DNA of 15,607 nucleotides from DATCVA01 sp036567205 (GCA_036567205.1 DATCVA010000138.1:1-15607); one strand, 5' to 3'. Counted from the stretch's first letter, positions 1-7,106 are shown. The notes: a model not told the origin generated them from the letters alone. Translations and numbers: made by a program.

Positions 1-127
1 GGATTTGCGGAAAAATAAACCACATCCAATGACTTCGTTTGCAACCTTCGCGCAGCTCTGTGCAAACAGCGTTGAACACAGGCTGCTGAGCATCGACAAA
101 CCGCTGCAAATTGAACTGATCGTTCAT
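1..127 (-). CDS. DUF1810 family protein (5' part only)
   Basis: This is the N-terminal 42 codons of a minus-strand gene that runs off the left edge of the window. Translation from ATG at 127 gives MNDQFNLQRFVDAQ at the start and KRSHWMWFIFPQI at the edge. The LQRFVDAQ and SHWMWFIFPQ blocks are the characteristic N-terminal signature of the DUF1810 family, small cytoplasmic proteins of about 140 residues with no firmly established function. A GAGG ribosome-binding sequence lies about 6 bases upstream of the ATG and there is no in-frame upstream start nearby. The gene is transcribed in the same direction as the neighbouring tRNA-Arg but is separated from it by that tRNA's terminator. The family call rests on these motifs; the rest of the protein is not visible. 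Confidence 0.8.
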   Translation of the reverse strand, partial: MNDQFNLQRFVDAQQPVFNAVCTELREGCKRSHWMWFIFPQI

Positions 128-129
128 AA

Positions 130-314
130 CGCCCTCACTGAGCGATGCCTGAAAACCGGGTAGTGGCTTTATAGTAACGCCAAGGACAGGTTCTTGGGGT
201 TCTCGGGCAACCATGGCATGCCGAGCTAACATTTGGAAAAGCGCAGCACGTAAAGTAATTGCTTTACGTGGCAAAGGCCGAAAACGAATCCTGTGTATGC
301 AATGGACGCAGACG
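130..314. other. Intergenic stretch without a gene
   Basis: This stretch lies between the DUF1810 start and the tRNA-Arg terminator. No codon pattern resembling a protein was found; an open frame running through it continues across the tRNA-Arg gene and is judged spurious. The only structure seen is a perfect 9-bp inverted repeat (cacgtaaag / ctttacgtg) at 247-255 and 262-270 with a 6-base spacer. No T-run follows it on either strand, so it does not look like a terminator. Confidence 0.5.
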
Positions 315-353
315 AAAAAAAACCGCCTAGAGAGTTGGAGCTCTAGGCGGTTT
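315..353 (-). terminator. Rho-independent terminator of tRNA-Arg
   Basis: A perfect 13-bp stem (320-332 pairing with 341-353, 8-base loop) is followed in the minus direction by a run of eight T residues (the A-run at 315-322, partly inside the stem base). It lies 27 bases past the CCA end of tRNA-Arg, which is transcribed leftward, so it should end that transcript. Confidence 0.9.
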
Positions 354-380
354 CTAACCAAAAATAACTTTGGTAAATTC

Positions 381-457
381 TGGCGCGGCTGGCAGGATTC
401 GAACCCACGACCCCTTGGTTCGTAGCCAAGTACTCTATCCAACTGAGCTACAGCCGC
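381..457 (-). tRNA. tRNA-Arg (anticodon ACG)
   Basis: The reverse complement folds as a complete 77-nt tRNA with the CCA end encoded. The acceptor stem is GCGGCTG / CAGCCGC with discriminator G. The D-arm contains AGCTCAGTTGGATAGAGT. The anticodon stem is CTTGG / CCAAG with loop CTACGAA, giving anticodon ACG (read as ICG after deamination, decoding CGU, CGC and CGA). The T-arm contains GGTTCGAATCC. It is transcribed leftward toward a strong terminator and appears to be a single-gene unit. Confidence 0.97.
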
Positions 458-472
458 TGCGAAAGAGGCGTA

Positions 473-501
473 ACTATAACATAGAATCTTTTGCTTGTCT
501 T
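473..501 (-). promoter_or_regulatory. Probable sigma-70 promoter of tRNA-Arg
   Basis: On the minus strand AAGACA (501-496) is followed after 17 bases by TATAGT (478-473). Transcription would start near 467, about 10 bases before the mature tRNA 5' end. The -10 matches consensus at 5 of 6 positions and the -35 at 4 of 6. This is an assignment by position and pattern only. Confidence 0.5.
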
Positions 502-653
502 GCCGGGTAGCCAAAACGGCAAAACGAATGGCCTACGCCTACAACAATAATCTGATAAACGGCCAGCCACTAGCACTATGTAGCCATTTATGACTATTAT
601 TCATCGCTAAAGCCTAACGCCCTCCCATGGGCAATGTCGCCCAGGAGACTGTT

Positions 654-1829
654 TTGTCCGCATTATCCAAAATTACCTGCGTTGAAGATTTTCGCCGGCT
701 CGCCGAGCGCCGTGTGCCCCGAATGTTCTACGACTACGCCGATTCGGGTTCCTGGACAGAAAGCACCTACCGCTCCAACGCAGCCGATTTTCAGAAATTG
801 AAGCTTAGACAACGTGTCGCTCAGGACATCGAAAAGCGCAGCATTCGAAGCACCATGCTAGGCGCCGACGTCGCCATGCCCGTCGCTCTTGCTCCCACTG
901 GATTAACGGGCATGCAGCACGCCGACGGCGAAATCCTGGCAGCCAAAGCCGCCGAAAAATTCGGCATCCCCTTTACCCTTTCCACCATGAGCATCTGCTC
1001 GCTGGAAGATATCGCGGCAAATACACTGAAACCTTTCTGGTTTCAGCTATATGTGATGCGCGACAGGGGCTTTATGGAACGACTGATCGAACGCGCCAGG
1101 GCAGTGAACTGCTCGGCCCTGGTCCTGACTCTCGATCTGCAGGTTCTGGGCCAGCGCCACAAAGACATTAAAAACGGCTTATCGACACCACCCAAGCCTA
1201 CGCTGAAAAACATGCTTAACCTCCTGACCAAACCACGCTGGTGCATGGGCATGCTTGGCACGCCGCGCCGATCATTCGGAAATATTGTCGGCCACGTCGA
1301 AGGCGTGGGAGATGTCAGCTCGTTGTCATCATGGACCGCCGATCAATTCGACCCGAGCTTGAACTGGAACGATATCGAATGGATCAAAAAAGTCTGGGGC
1401 GGCAAGATCATCCTTAAAGGCATCATGGACGCTGAAGACGCCCGCTACGCAGTTGATAGCGGCGCCGATGCATTAATTGTTTCTAACCACGGCGGAAGGC
1501 AGCTGGATGGCGCGCCATCGTCCATCGCAGCCCTGCCCAGTATCGTCCGGGCCGCCGGCAACGACATTGAAGTCTGGATGGACGGAGGTATCCGTTCAGG
1601 ACAAGACGTGCTCAAGGCCATCGCCCTGGGCGCCAAAGGCACGCTTATCGGCCGATCGTTCTTGTATGCGCTGGGCGCCGCCGGCGAGGCCGGAGTAAGC
1701 CGCTGCCTGGAAATTATCGCCAACGAATTAGATACCACCATGGCATTTTGCGGACATACCGACATTCGTACCGTAGACCGTTCTATCTTCCTGAACGGCC
1801 ATATTTTTGACGACCTTTCGCAAATTTGA
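654..1829 (+). CDS. FMN-dependent alpha-hydroxy-acid oxidase/dehydrogenase (LldD-like)
   Basis: The protein should oxidise a 2-hydroxy acid to a 2-oxo acid using FMN, in the family of L-lactate dehydrogenase, glycolate oxidase and mandelate dehydrogenase. Numbered from an upstream ATG at 627, one sees the active-site Tyr37 (FYDYADSGSW), the flavin-contacting Lys264 (IILKGIM), the catalytic His288 and substrate-carboxylate Arg291 (SNHGGRQLDG) and the phosphate-binding DGGIRSGQDVLKA and GRSFLYALG segments. The length of about 391-400 residues is normal. I prefer a TTG start at 654, because AGGAG sits 6 bases upstream, whereas the ATG at 627 has no recognisable ribosome-binding site. The gene stands alone on the plus strand and converges on the PaaY-like gene. 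Which hydroxy acid it uses is not determinable; an lldD symbol would be premature. Confidence 0.9.
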   Translation: MSALSKITCVEDFRRLAERRVPRMFYDYADSGSWTESTYRSNAADFQKLKLRQRVAQDIEKRSIRSTMLGADVAMPVALAPTGLTGMQHADGEILAAKAAEKFGIPFTLSTMSICSLEDIAANTLKPFWFQLYVMRDRGFMERLIERARAVNCSALVLTLDLQVLGQRHKDIKNGLSTPPKPTLKNMLNLLTKPRWCMGMLGTPRRSFGNIVGHVEGVGDVSSLSSWTADQFDPSLNWNDIEWIKKVWGGKIILKGIMDAEDARYAVDSGADALIVSNHGGRQLDGAPSSIAALPSIVRAAGNDIEVWMDGGIRSGQDVLKAIALGAKGTLIGRSFLYALGAAGEAGVSRCLEIIANELDTTMAFCGHTDIRTVDRSIFLNGHIFDDLSQI

Positions 1830-1862
1830 AGCTAGCCGAAAACCTTTACCGGCCTTGGGCTT

Positions 1863-2459
1863 TTACCGCCTGGCCGGCGGGTACACGACCTCGCCAGTAA
1901 GCCTTGGACGATTCTCTTCCGGCTCGGACAGCGGCGTTACTTCCCGCATGGTTTGCAACGAGCGCTGCGCAAGCAGGTGATACATTGACGTACCCAGGCT
2001 TTTGTTGGCAATCTCGTCATCGGTCAGTTCGCGCAATATGCGTGCCGGCATGCCCACCACCATGCTGCGCGGCGGAATGATCATGCCTATTTTTACGAAA
2101 GCCATGGCGCCCACAATACTGGCCTCGCCTACCACGGCATTGTCCATAACCACCGCGTTCATGCCCACCATAGCGTTGCGCCCGATGCGGCACCCGTGAA
2201 TGACAGCGCCGTGCCCGATATGCCCGTCTTCTTCAATGATAGTGTCGGTCTCGGTAATGCCGTGCAATACGCAGGAATCCTGGATATTGGCGCCCGCCCT
2301 TACATCGATACGGCCGAAATCGCCGCGCAGGCTGACCAAGGGACCAATATAAGTGTTTGGGCCGACGATTACATCGCCAATAAGAACCGCGCTGGGGTGC
2401 ACGTAGGCAGTAGGATGAACGACGGGCGTAATGCCATTAATGGCATAAACTTTAAACAT
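1863..2459 (-). CDS. paaY: PaaY/CaiE-type hexapeptide-repeat protein (gamma-carbonic-anhydrase fold)
   Basis: The 198-residue protein is a left-handed beta-helix protein with repeated hexapeptides along most of its length. It closely follows the E. coli PaaY pattern, with blocks such as GDVIVGPNTYIGP, SLRGDFGRI, GANIQD, EEDGHIGHGAVIHGC and GMNAVVMDNAVVGE. Residues matching the zinc site of Cam-type gamma-carbonic anhydrase are His66, His83 and His88, with Arg45, Asp47 and Gln60 nearby. PaaY is a thioesterase protecting phenylacetate degradation from dead-end CoA esters, and CaiE is its carnitine-pathway relative. Neither pathway is encoded here, so the role is likely CoA-ester hydrolysis or carbonic anhydrase activity. 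The start at 2459 is chosen because GGAG lies 9 bases upstream and homologues begin at this point. It lies beyond the inverted repeat that ends the tct operon, so it is probably transcribed separately. Confidence 0.85.
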   Translation of the reverse strand: MFKVYAINGITPVVHPTAYVHPSAVLIGDVIVGPNTYIGPLVSLRGDFGRIDVRAGANIQDSCVLHGITETDTIIEEDGHIGHGAVIHGCRIGRNAMVGMNAVVMDNAVVGEASIVGAMAFVKIGMIIPPRSMVVGMPARILRELTDDEIANKSLGTSMYHLLAQRSLQTMREVTPLSEPEENRPRLTGEVVYPPARR

Positions 2460-2596
2460 GAACTTTGTCTCCGGTATATTCATATTATTCCAAAGACTAC
2501 TACAGAACAGTCTGCACTGAACTAAAAACATGTGCGGGTTTCAGCACCGAAAACACCGGAATTGCCCGCTAGCCCGGTGCAACGATCCGAAAACCA

Positions 2597-2647
2597 AGAT
2601 AGCCCCCGCTGCTTGCCGGCATTACCGGCAAGCAGCGGGGGCTATCT
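2597..2647 (-). terminator. 23-bp perfect inverted repeat, probable terminator of the tct operon
   Basis: A perfect 23-bp stem (2597-2619 with 2625-2647) encloses a 5-base loop CATTA. It lies 32 bases past the tctA stop codon and before the paaY-like start. On the minus strand the stem is followed by TTGGTTTT, a weak T-tract. Its length exceeds that of a usual intrinsic terminator, so it could instead be a remnant of a repeat element or an RNA-stabilising 3' end. There is no clear T-run in the plus direction. Confidence 0.6.
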
Positions 2648-2679
2648 AATACCGCTACGTGTCGTAGTGTGCTGTATGG

Positions 2680-4188
2680 TTAGCTTGCTGCCCGGAGGAC
2701 TTGGCGGTGGCGTAGCCATTTCGCAAGCAAAGGGAACAAAATAACCAGCAGCGTCGCCAAAAAGAATGCAAAAGAAATGGGCCGATTGAAAAAGACGCTT
2801 AGATCGCCCTGCGACAAGATCAGTGTGCGCCGGATATTATTTTCCAGCAACGGCCCAAGAACCAGGCCCAGCACTAGCGGAACGGGCGAATAATCGAGTT
2901 TCAGCATCGCATAGCCCACACCCCCGGCCACCAGGGCAATCAGCACATCGGACATCGAGAAATTAATGGAAAACACACCGAACAGAATAATCCCGATCAC
3001 TATTGGATAGAGCAAAGCAGTGGAAATGAACACAATGGAGGCCATGAGCGGGATCAGCAATAGCGTCAAGAACAAAAGCATTACATTTCCAACCCAGAAA
3101 CTTCCAAACACTGTCCAGACAAACTCGGGATTGTTCGTGAACAGCAGCGGCCCGGGCTGAAGGCCGATCATCAGCAAGCCGCCCATCAGAATTGCGGTTG
3201 TCGCCGAGCCCGGAATGCCAAGCGTAAACATCGGCACCATTGACACATAGGCTGCGCTGTTGTTTGACGCCTCAGGCGCCGCTACCCCTTCCATTGCGCC
3301 GTGGCCGAACTCTTCTTTATTCTTGGAATATTTTTTTGCACCGGCATACGCCAGCATCGTCGCCACAGTCGCCCCGACACCCGGCAAAATACCGACAACG
3401 ACGCCAATAAGCGAACCAGAGAGAATGGCCCCCTTGCACTTCAGAATGTGGCTTATTCGAGGAAACAGCGAGCGAAACGAGTAGGACGCAACCGAAGTCG
3501 ATCCGGAAACCTTGTCAGACAAGCTAAGGAATATCTCGGACAACCCGAATATGCCGACCGCAATAATCGTAAAGTCAATGCCATCAATCAGATCAAGAAG
3601 CCCAAAGGTATAGCGCGCGGGACCAGCGATTGGATCCATGCCTATCATGCCGACCCAAATTCCGATGAATAATGCGGTAAACCCTTTGATGATGTTCCGC
3701 CCGCCCAGTACACTGACCAGGGAAAAAGCAAACGCCATTACAGCAGTCATCTCCGTAGGGCCAAACCGCAAGGCCACCCGGGCAATGACCAAGGCAAGAG
3801 TCGCCATGAGCAAAAGGCCGATCACTCCACCGATGAACGACGAAAACACGCTAAGGCCCAGCGCCTCGCCGGCCTGCCCCTTCTTGGCCATCGCATGCCC
3901 GTCTATGACCGTCATTACTGATGCCGATTCACCGGGGATTCCAAGCAAAATAGACGTGACAGCGCCGCCAAACATTGCCCCATAATAAATTCCCCCCAAA
4001 CCCGCAATGGCTTCAACCCCGCCAAAACCCACCGCCAACGGCAACATGATGGCGACGCCCGCAGCAGGCCCAAGACCTGGCAGCACGCCAACCAGCAAGC
4101 CAACCAGAACACCCACAAGAGTTGCCAGCAATACGCTCAGCGAAGACGCATTGGCGATGCCTCCCGCCAACAAAGCTAATGATTCCAC
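2680..4188 (-). CDS. tctA: Tripartite tricarboxylate transporter, large permease subunit TctA
   Basis: This is the large integral membrane subunit of a tripartite tricarboxylate (TTT) transporter, which imports carboxylates across the inner membrane with TctB and a periplasmic TctC. The roughly 500-residue protein is almost entirely hydrophobic helices. It shows the internal duplication typical of TctA: GVLPGLGPAAG near residue 36 is echoed by GILPGVGATVA near residue 267, and ILLGIPGESASV is echoed by TLGIPGSATTAI. I chose the GTG at 4188 because GGAG lies 6 bases upstream. An ATG at 4209 has no ribosome-binding sequence and sits inside a small palindrome. It is the last gene of the operon; its neighbours tctB and tctC make the assignment firm. 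The substrate is unknown. Confidence 0.95.
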   Translation of the reverse strand: MESLALLAGGIANASSLSVLLATLVGVLVGLLVGVLPGLGPAAGVAIMLPLAVGFGGVEAIAGLGGIYYGAMFGGAVTSILLGIPGESASVMTVIDGHAMAKKGQAGEALGLSVFSSFIGGVIGLLLMATLALVIARVALRFGPTEMTAVMAFAFSLVSVLGGRNIIKGFTALFIGIWVGMIGMDPIAGPARYTFGLLDLIDGIDFTIIAVGIFGLSEIFLSLSDKVSGSTSVASYSFRSLFPRISHILKCKGAILSGSLIGVVVGILPGVGATVATMLAYAGAKKYSKNKEEFGHGAMEGVAAPEASNNSAAYVSMVPMFTLGIPGSATTAILMGGLLMIGLQPGPLLFTNNPEFVWTVFGSFWVGNVMLLFLTLLLIPLMASIVFISTALLYPIVIGIILFGVFSINFSMSDVLIALVAGGVGYAMLKLDYSPVPLVLGLVLGPLLENNIRRTLILSQGDLSVFFNRPISFAFFLATLLVILFPLLAKWLRHRQVLRAAS

Positions 4189-4200
4189 TATATTCTCCAG

Positions 4201-4219
4201 GCTGGGCATAATGCCCAGC
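4201..4219 (-). repeat. Palindrome in the tctB-tctA junction
   Basis: A 19-base palindrome (GCTGGGCAT, one central base, ATGCCCAGC) ends just before the ribosome-binding sequence of the preferred tctA GTG start. In RNA it can form a tight stem-loop next to the initiation site. It could modulate tctA translation or be a processing site. The structure is seen directly; the function is inferred. Confidence 0.4.
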
Positions 4220-4242
4220 GCTCGTATTTCGTTAGGCCGGGT

Positions 4243-4710
4243 TCAGAAACCAAGAATGCCCTTCGGCACTGGTACATTCAGATAAACCCCAAACATCACG
4301 TAGGCTGCTATGGGGAAAAGAATCGCTGTCGCAATAATTTTTGACGCGAACACCCGATCCCATTCCGGACGAATGATCCAGCCGATTACCAGCACCAGCA
4401 GGCCACAGCCAATCGCCATGCCAAGGTAGTCGCTTGTGAATACAAACACGAGCAAGGCCGCACCGATTTTGAGCGATTTGATCAACCCCGGAATTTCGAG
4501 TTCTTCTTCGAGATGCTCTTTACCGATCAGGCTACGTACGAAGTTCACAATACTTAACCCAGCTATTAAGACCCCCATCCAGAAAGGGAAAAATCCCGAT
4601 GCCGGCGAAGTGCCCTGCGCGTACCCATAAGAAATAGCGGTAATCGCAATATACGAACCTAATAGAAATAAGAGGATGGCAAAAATCTTGTCTATAAAAT
4701 TTATTTTCAT
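4243..4710 (-). CDS. tctB: Tripartite tricarboxylate transporter, small permease subunit TctB
   Basis: This 155-residue protein has four hydrophobic segments, beginning MKINFIDKIFAILLFLLG and ending near the C-terminus with YVMFGVYLNVPVPKGILGF. The size, the GFFPFWMG motif after the first helix and the closing 'fxxLxVPLPxG' type ending are characteristic of TctB. It partners TctA in the inner membrane. The start at 4710 is chosen because it gives the usual family N-terminus; the open frame extends further upstream to 4800, but that extension (Cys/Pro-rich, over a stem-loop) looks non-coding. No strong ribosome-binding sequence precedes the ATG, so another start a few codons upstream (4719) is possible. 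Confidence 0.9.
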   Translation of the reverse strand: MKINFIDKIFAILLFLLGSYIAITAISYGYAQGTSPASGFFPFWMGVLIAGLSIVNFVRSLIGKEHLEEELEIPGLIKSLKIGAALLVFVFTSDYLGMAIGCGLLVLVIGWIIRPEWDRVFASKIIATAILFPIAAYVMFGVYLNVPVPKGILGF

Positions 4711-4759
4711 GATTAGCATCAGGGCGACCGCTATCGTCTTATAAAGAATGGATGTCAGC

Positions 4760-4796
4760 GCCAGACCCTCCGGACAGCAACATCCGGTGGCCTGGC
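4760..4796 (-). repeat. Intercistronic stem-loop between tctC and tctB
   Basis: An imperfect GC-rich inverted repeat (gccag..cc..ccgga at 4760-4774 pairing with tccgg..cc.ctggc at 4783-4796, 8-base loop) begins about 18 bases past the tctC stop. No T-run follows in the minus direction, so it is not an obvious terminator. Stem-loops at this place commonly protect the 3' end of a receptor message and lower the yield of downstream permease message. Confidence 0.5.
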
Positions 4797-4813
4797 ACAC
4801 GAAAACATACGAT

Positions 4814-5791
4814 TTACTTGATAATGCCTAAGCTCTTCATGACGCGTACATAGTTGTCATTCGTCTGCTGCAACAAAACTGCGAAGTTCTTGGCATTTTC
4901 GTAGCGCGGCTCTTCCTTGAAGCGATCCAGGTACTTCGCCTTCCATTCGTCGCTCTGGGCAACTTTGCGTAATATTTCTTCCCAGTAGGCGACAACTTCG
5001 GGCGAAACGCCCGCCGGCATCACCAGCCCACGCAACATGACGTGCTCGACGTTATAGCCAGACTCTTTGAAAGTAGGAACGTTGGGCAATGCGGGCAATC
5101 GTTCGCCGGTACTGACTGCAATTGCACGCATGGTTCCGGCTTCAATCTGAGGCATGACCTCGCTTAGGTTGCCGAACATGAAGTCCACGTGCCCACCCAG
5201 TACATTCGAAACAATCTCACCCTCTCCGTCGAAAGGAACGGCATCCACCTTAACCTTCAACTCTTTACTAACCATGTCAGCCAGCAAGCGTGCGTCCGAT
5301 ACGACCCCGACAGTTCCAGTCGTTAGGCGGCCAGCCTTCGCCACATCGGCAAGAGACTTGAGCTTTGAGTCGGTTTTGACCATCATGGCATACGGCGCCA
5401 TCGAGATTGCCCCGATGGGAGTGAAATCCTTAAGGCTGAATGGTGCGCCACCCAGAATTGGCGTGGTGAAGAAACTGACGCTGACCGTGGCCAGGGTATA
5501 AGGGTCTCCTTTTCGGCTGGCAGCAGCCTTATAGCCTCGCGCTCCGCTACTGCCGGGTAGATTTTCGTACACGATCTCACCTGGCAGGAGCTTCATGTCT
5601 TTGATGACCCCGCCGATTGTACGAGCCAGAATATCGCTGCCGCCGCCTGCCCCGAAAGGGATGATCATCTTGAAATTCTGAGTCGGATAATCAGATTTCG
5701 CGTTGACCGCCGCAGGCGCTGCCGCGGCAACAAACATCGCACAAAGAGCCAGCTTTATCGCGGTGCGGCGCGATTCTTTTGATATTTTCAT
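4814..5791 (-). CDS. tctC: Periplasmic substrate-binding protein of the TTT transporter (TctC/Bug family)
   Basis: This 325-residue exported receptor has a classic signal peptide: a positive N-terminus (MKISKESRRT), a hydrophobic core and likely cleavage after VNA at residue 31. The mature part shows family blocks: IIPFGAGGGSDILART (about 43-58), YENLPGSSGARG, a ligand-loop region around TGTVGVVSDARL, VPFDGEGEIVSNVLGGHVDFMFGN and MRAIAVSTGERLPALPNVPTFKESG. It should bind a carboxylate in the periplasm and deliver it to TctBA, which are encoded directly downstream. A GGAGG sequence 7 bases upstream of the ATG gives strong translation. It is more diverged than the second Bug protein in the window (13159-14151) and is probably not a recent duplicate of it. 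Confidence 0.93.
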   Translation of the reverse strand: MKISKESRRTAIKLALCAMFVAAAAPAAVNAKSDYPTQNFKMIIPFGAGGGSDILARTIGGVIKDMKLLPGEIVYENLPGSSGARGYKAAASRKGDPYTLATVSVSFFTTPILGGAPFSLKDFTPIGAISMAPYAMMVKTDSKLKSLADVAKAGRLTTGTVGVVSDARLLADMVSKELKVKVDAVPFDGEGEIVSNVLGGHVDFMFGNLSEVMPQIEAGTMRAIAVSTGERLPALPNVPTFKESGYNVEHVMLRGLVMPAGVSPEVVAYWEEILRKVAQSDEWKAKYLDRFKEEPRYENAKNFAVLLQQTNDNYVRVMKSLGIIK

Positions 5792-5825
5792 TTGTCTTCC
5801 TCCGTTAGTACTACTTAGTTCAACA

Positions 5826-6989
5826 CTACGTCCCTATCGCTTCACGCAGCAGATAGCCATGGCTATCCCGCCCGTCAAAGCGACTTTTTTCCGGATCGGT
5901 AACGCGCGCATCACGCAGATGATCGTAATTTGGCGTGAATCCGAGCCCCGGTTTCCCCGACAAGGTCATTTTTCCTTCAACCGGATCAGGGGTGCCATGG
6001 AAAAAATGTTTACCGGTCTGCCACATTCCATAATGAAACTCGACCGGGCCGCCATTCATCAGCCCGCACAAAAGATGCATATTGAAAATCGGCCAGCCTC
6101 CTCCGTTGGCCATTGGCAGATTAAATGCCTGCGCCATATGCGCCACCTTGAGCGATTCGGTGAACCCCCCGTTGTAAAGAACATTCGGCTGGATTACGTC
6201 CACGGCATGGTGCATGATCAGCTCGCGATAGCGCCAGCGATTGCCCTCCATCTGTCCCGCTGCGATCGGAATTGATGTATGGCTTCGCAAGTCGGCTAAC
6301 GCCCGGGCATCATTCTGTTGCAGCGGCTCTTCGAACCACATGACGTTGCAGTCCTCGATCGCCCGGGCCAGCAGGCGCGCCTCATAGGGATTGAAATAGC
6401 AGTTGGCGTCAATCATTAAATCGATATCCGGACCGGCAGCGTCCCGGGCAGCCTGAACCCGGCGCACATCGTCTTTCCACGTCCGGGATGAATCGCCGCC
6501 CACGACCATCTTTAACATCTTGTGTCCATCAGCGATAAACTTGCGCGCGTATTCGTCAAGTTGCTGCGCATCGAAGAATGGGTAGCCAAACGTCGCGTAA
6601 GTGGGAGCCCAGTTTCGAAATCCCCCCAACAAGTCGTGCACCGATCGCTGCTCTTTCTTTCCACGGATGTCCCACAATGCGATGTCTATGGCTGACAGAG
6701 CGTTCGAGATCACGCCGGTATAGGCCCTGCTGTTAAGCTGCTTCCAGACCAGCGAGTGGATGGCCTCTGTTTGCAAAACATCGCGTCCGATCAGTGCGGG
6801 CGCAAGATGATTTTCAATGCACGCTATCACAGCCCACGGCAAAATTGAGCCAGTAATCCCAAAACCTGTCAGCCCTTCTTCGGTCTCGACTTCAACAAAT
6901 ACGAACATACGGCTTTCTATCGACTTTCCGATTCCCGGCAAGTCAATTTCATGACGATGCAAGCTCGCCTTGATATTTGCAATCTTCAT
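5826..6989 (-). CDS. Enolase-superfamily protein, mandelate racemase/muconate lactonizing type, with atypical active site
   Basis: The 387-residue protein has the two-domain enolase-superfamily layout: an N-terminal capping domain (about 1-125) and a TIM-barrel domain. The barrel metal-ligand region shows LMIDAN (Asp194) and MWFEEPL (Glu220). The third ligand motif, normally GE, reads AAGQMEG (Gln246, with Glu248 two residues on). The usual KxK at the end of the second barrel strand reads KMV (Lys160, Val162). The Asp of the Asp-His dyad is replaced by Asn269 (QPN), and the dyad His position falls in ANGGGW. Such enzymes normally abstract an alpha proton from a carboxylate for dehydration or racemisation; here the chemistry is uncertain. 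AGGAG lies 8 bases before the ATG. It is the third gene of the operon, 34 bases before tctC, so it probably acts on the imported carboxylate or a product of it. Confidence 0.87.
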   Translation of the reverse strand: MKIANIKASLHRHEIDLPGIGKSIESRMFVFVEVETEEGLTGFGITGSILPWAVIACIENHLAPALIGRDVLQTEAIHSLVWKQLNSRAYTGVISNALSAIDIALWDIRGKKEQRSVHDLLGGFRNWAPTYATFGYPFFDAQQLDEYARKFIADGHKMLKMVVGGDSSRTWKDDVRRVQAARDAAGPDIDLMIDANCYFNPYEARLLARAIEDCNVMWFEEPLQQNDARALADLRSHTSIPIAAGQMEGNRWRYRELIMHHAVDVIQPNVLYNGGFTESLKVAHMAQAFNLPMANGGGWPIFNMHLLCGLMNGGPVEFHYGMWQTGKHFFHGTPDPVEGKMTLSGKPGLGFTPNYDHLRDARVTDPEKSRFDGRDSHGYLLREAIGT

Positions 6990-7106
6990 TGATATGTCTC
7001 CTGAGTTCTGATTCTTTTTATATTCAAGCCGCCATGCGCGGGCACTTCACCACCCCCAGGCCGTAAAAACCTTGATGCCATGGAAAGGCCAGCGTTCATG
7101 GCAGGC

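Noticed and set aside
213..425. Open frame of 70 codons on the plus strand
   Set aside because: It runs across the tRNA-Arg terminator and into the tRNA itself in antisense; the composition is not protein-like.
1830..1862. Terminator between the convergent oxidase and paaY-like genes
   Set aside because: Only short GC complementarities were found and no convincing stem with a T-run.
2196..2525. 109-codon plus-strand frame opposite the paaY-like gene
   Set aside because: It is the antisense shadow of a gene with clear family motifs and has no recognisable domain of its own.
5703..6275. 190-codon plus-strand frame across the tctC start and the enolase-superfamily 3' end
   Set aside because: It crosses the ends of two well-supported minus-strand genes and shows no domain or ribosome-binding site.
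6990..7106. Possible terminator in the 117-base gap between the crotonase and the enolase-superfamily gene
   Set aside because: A 7-bp repeat (tgccatg / catggca) with a 14-base loop is present, but it has no T-run directly after it on the minus strand; the gene order still favours one operon.
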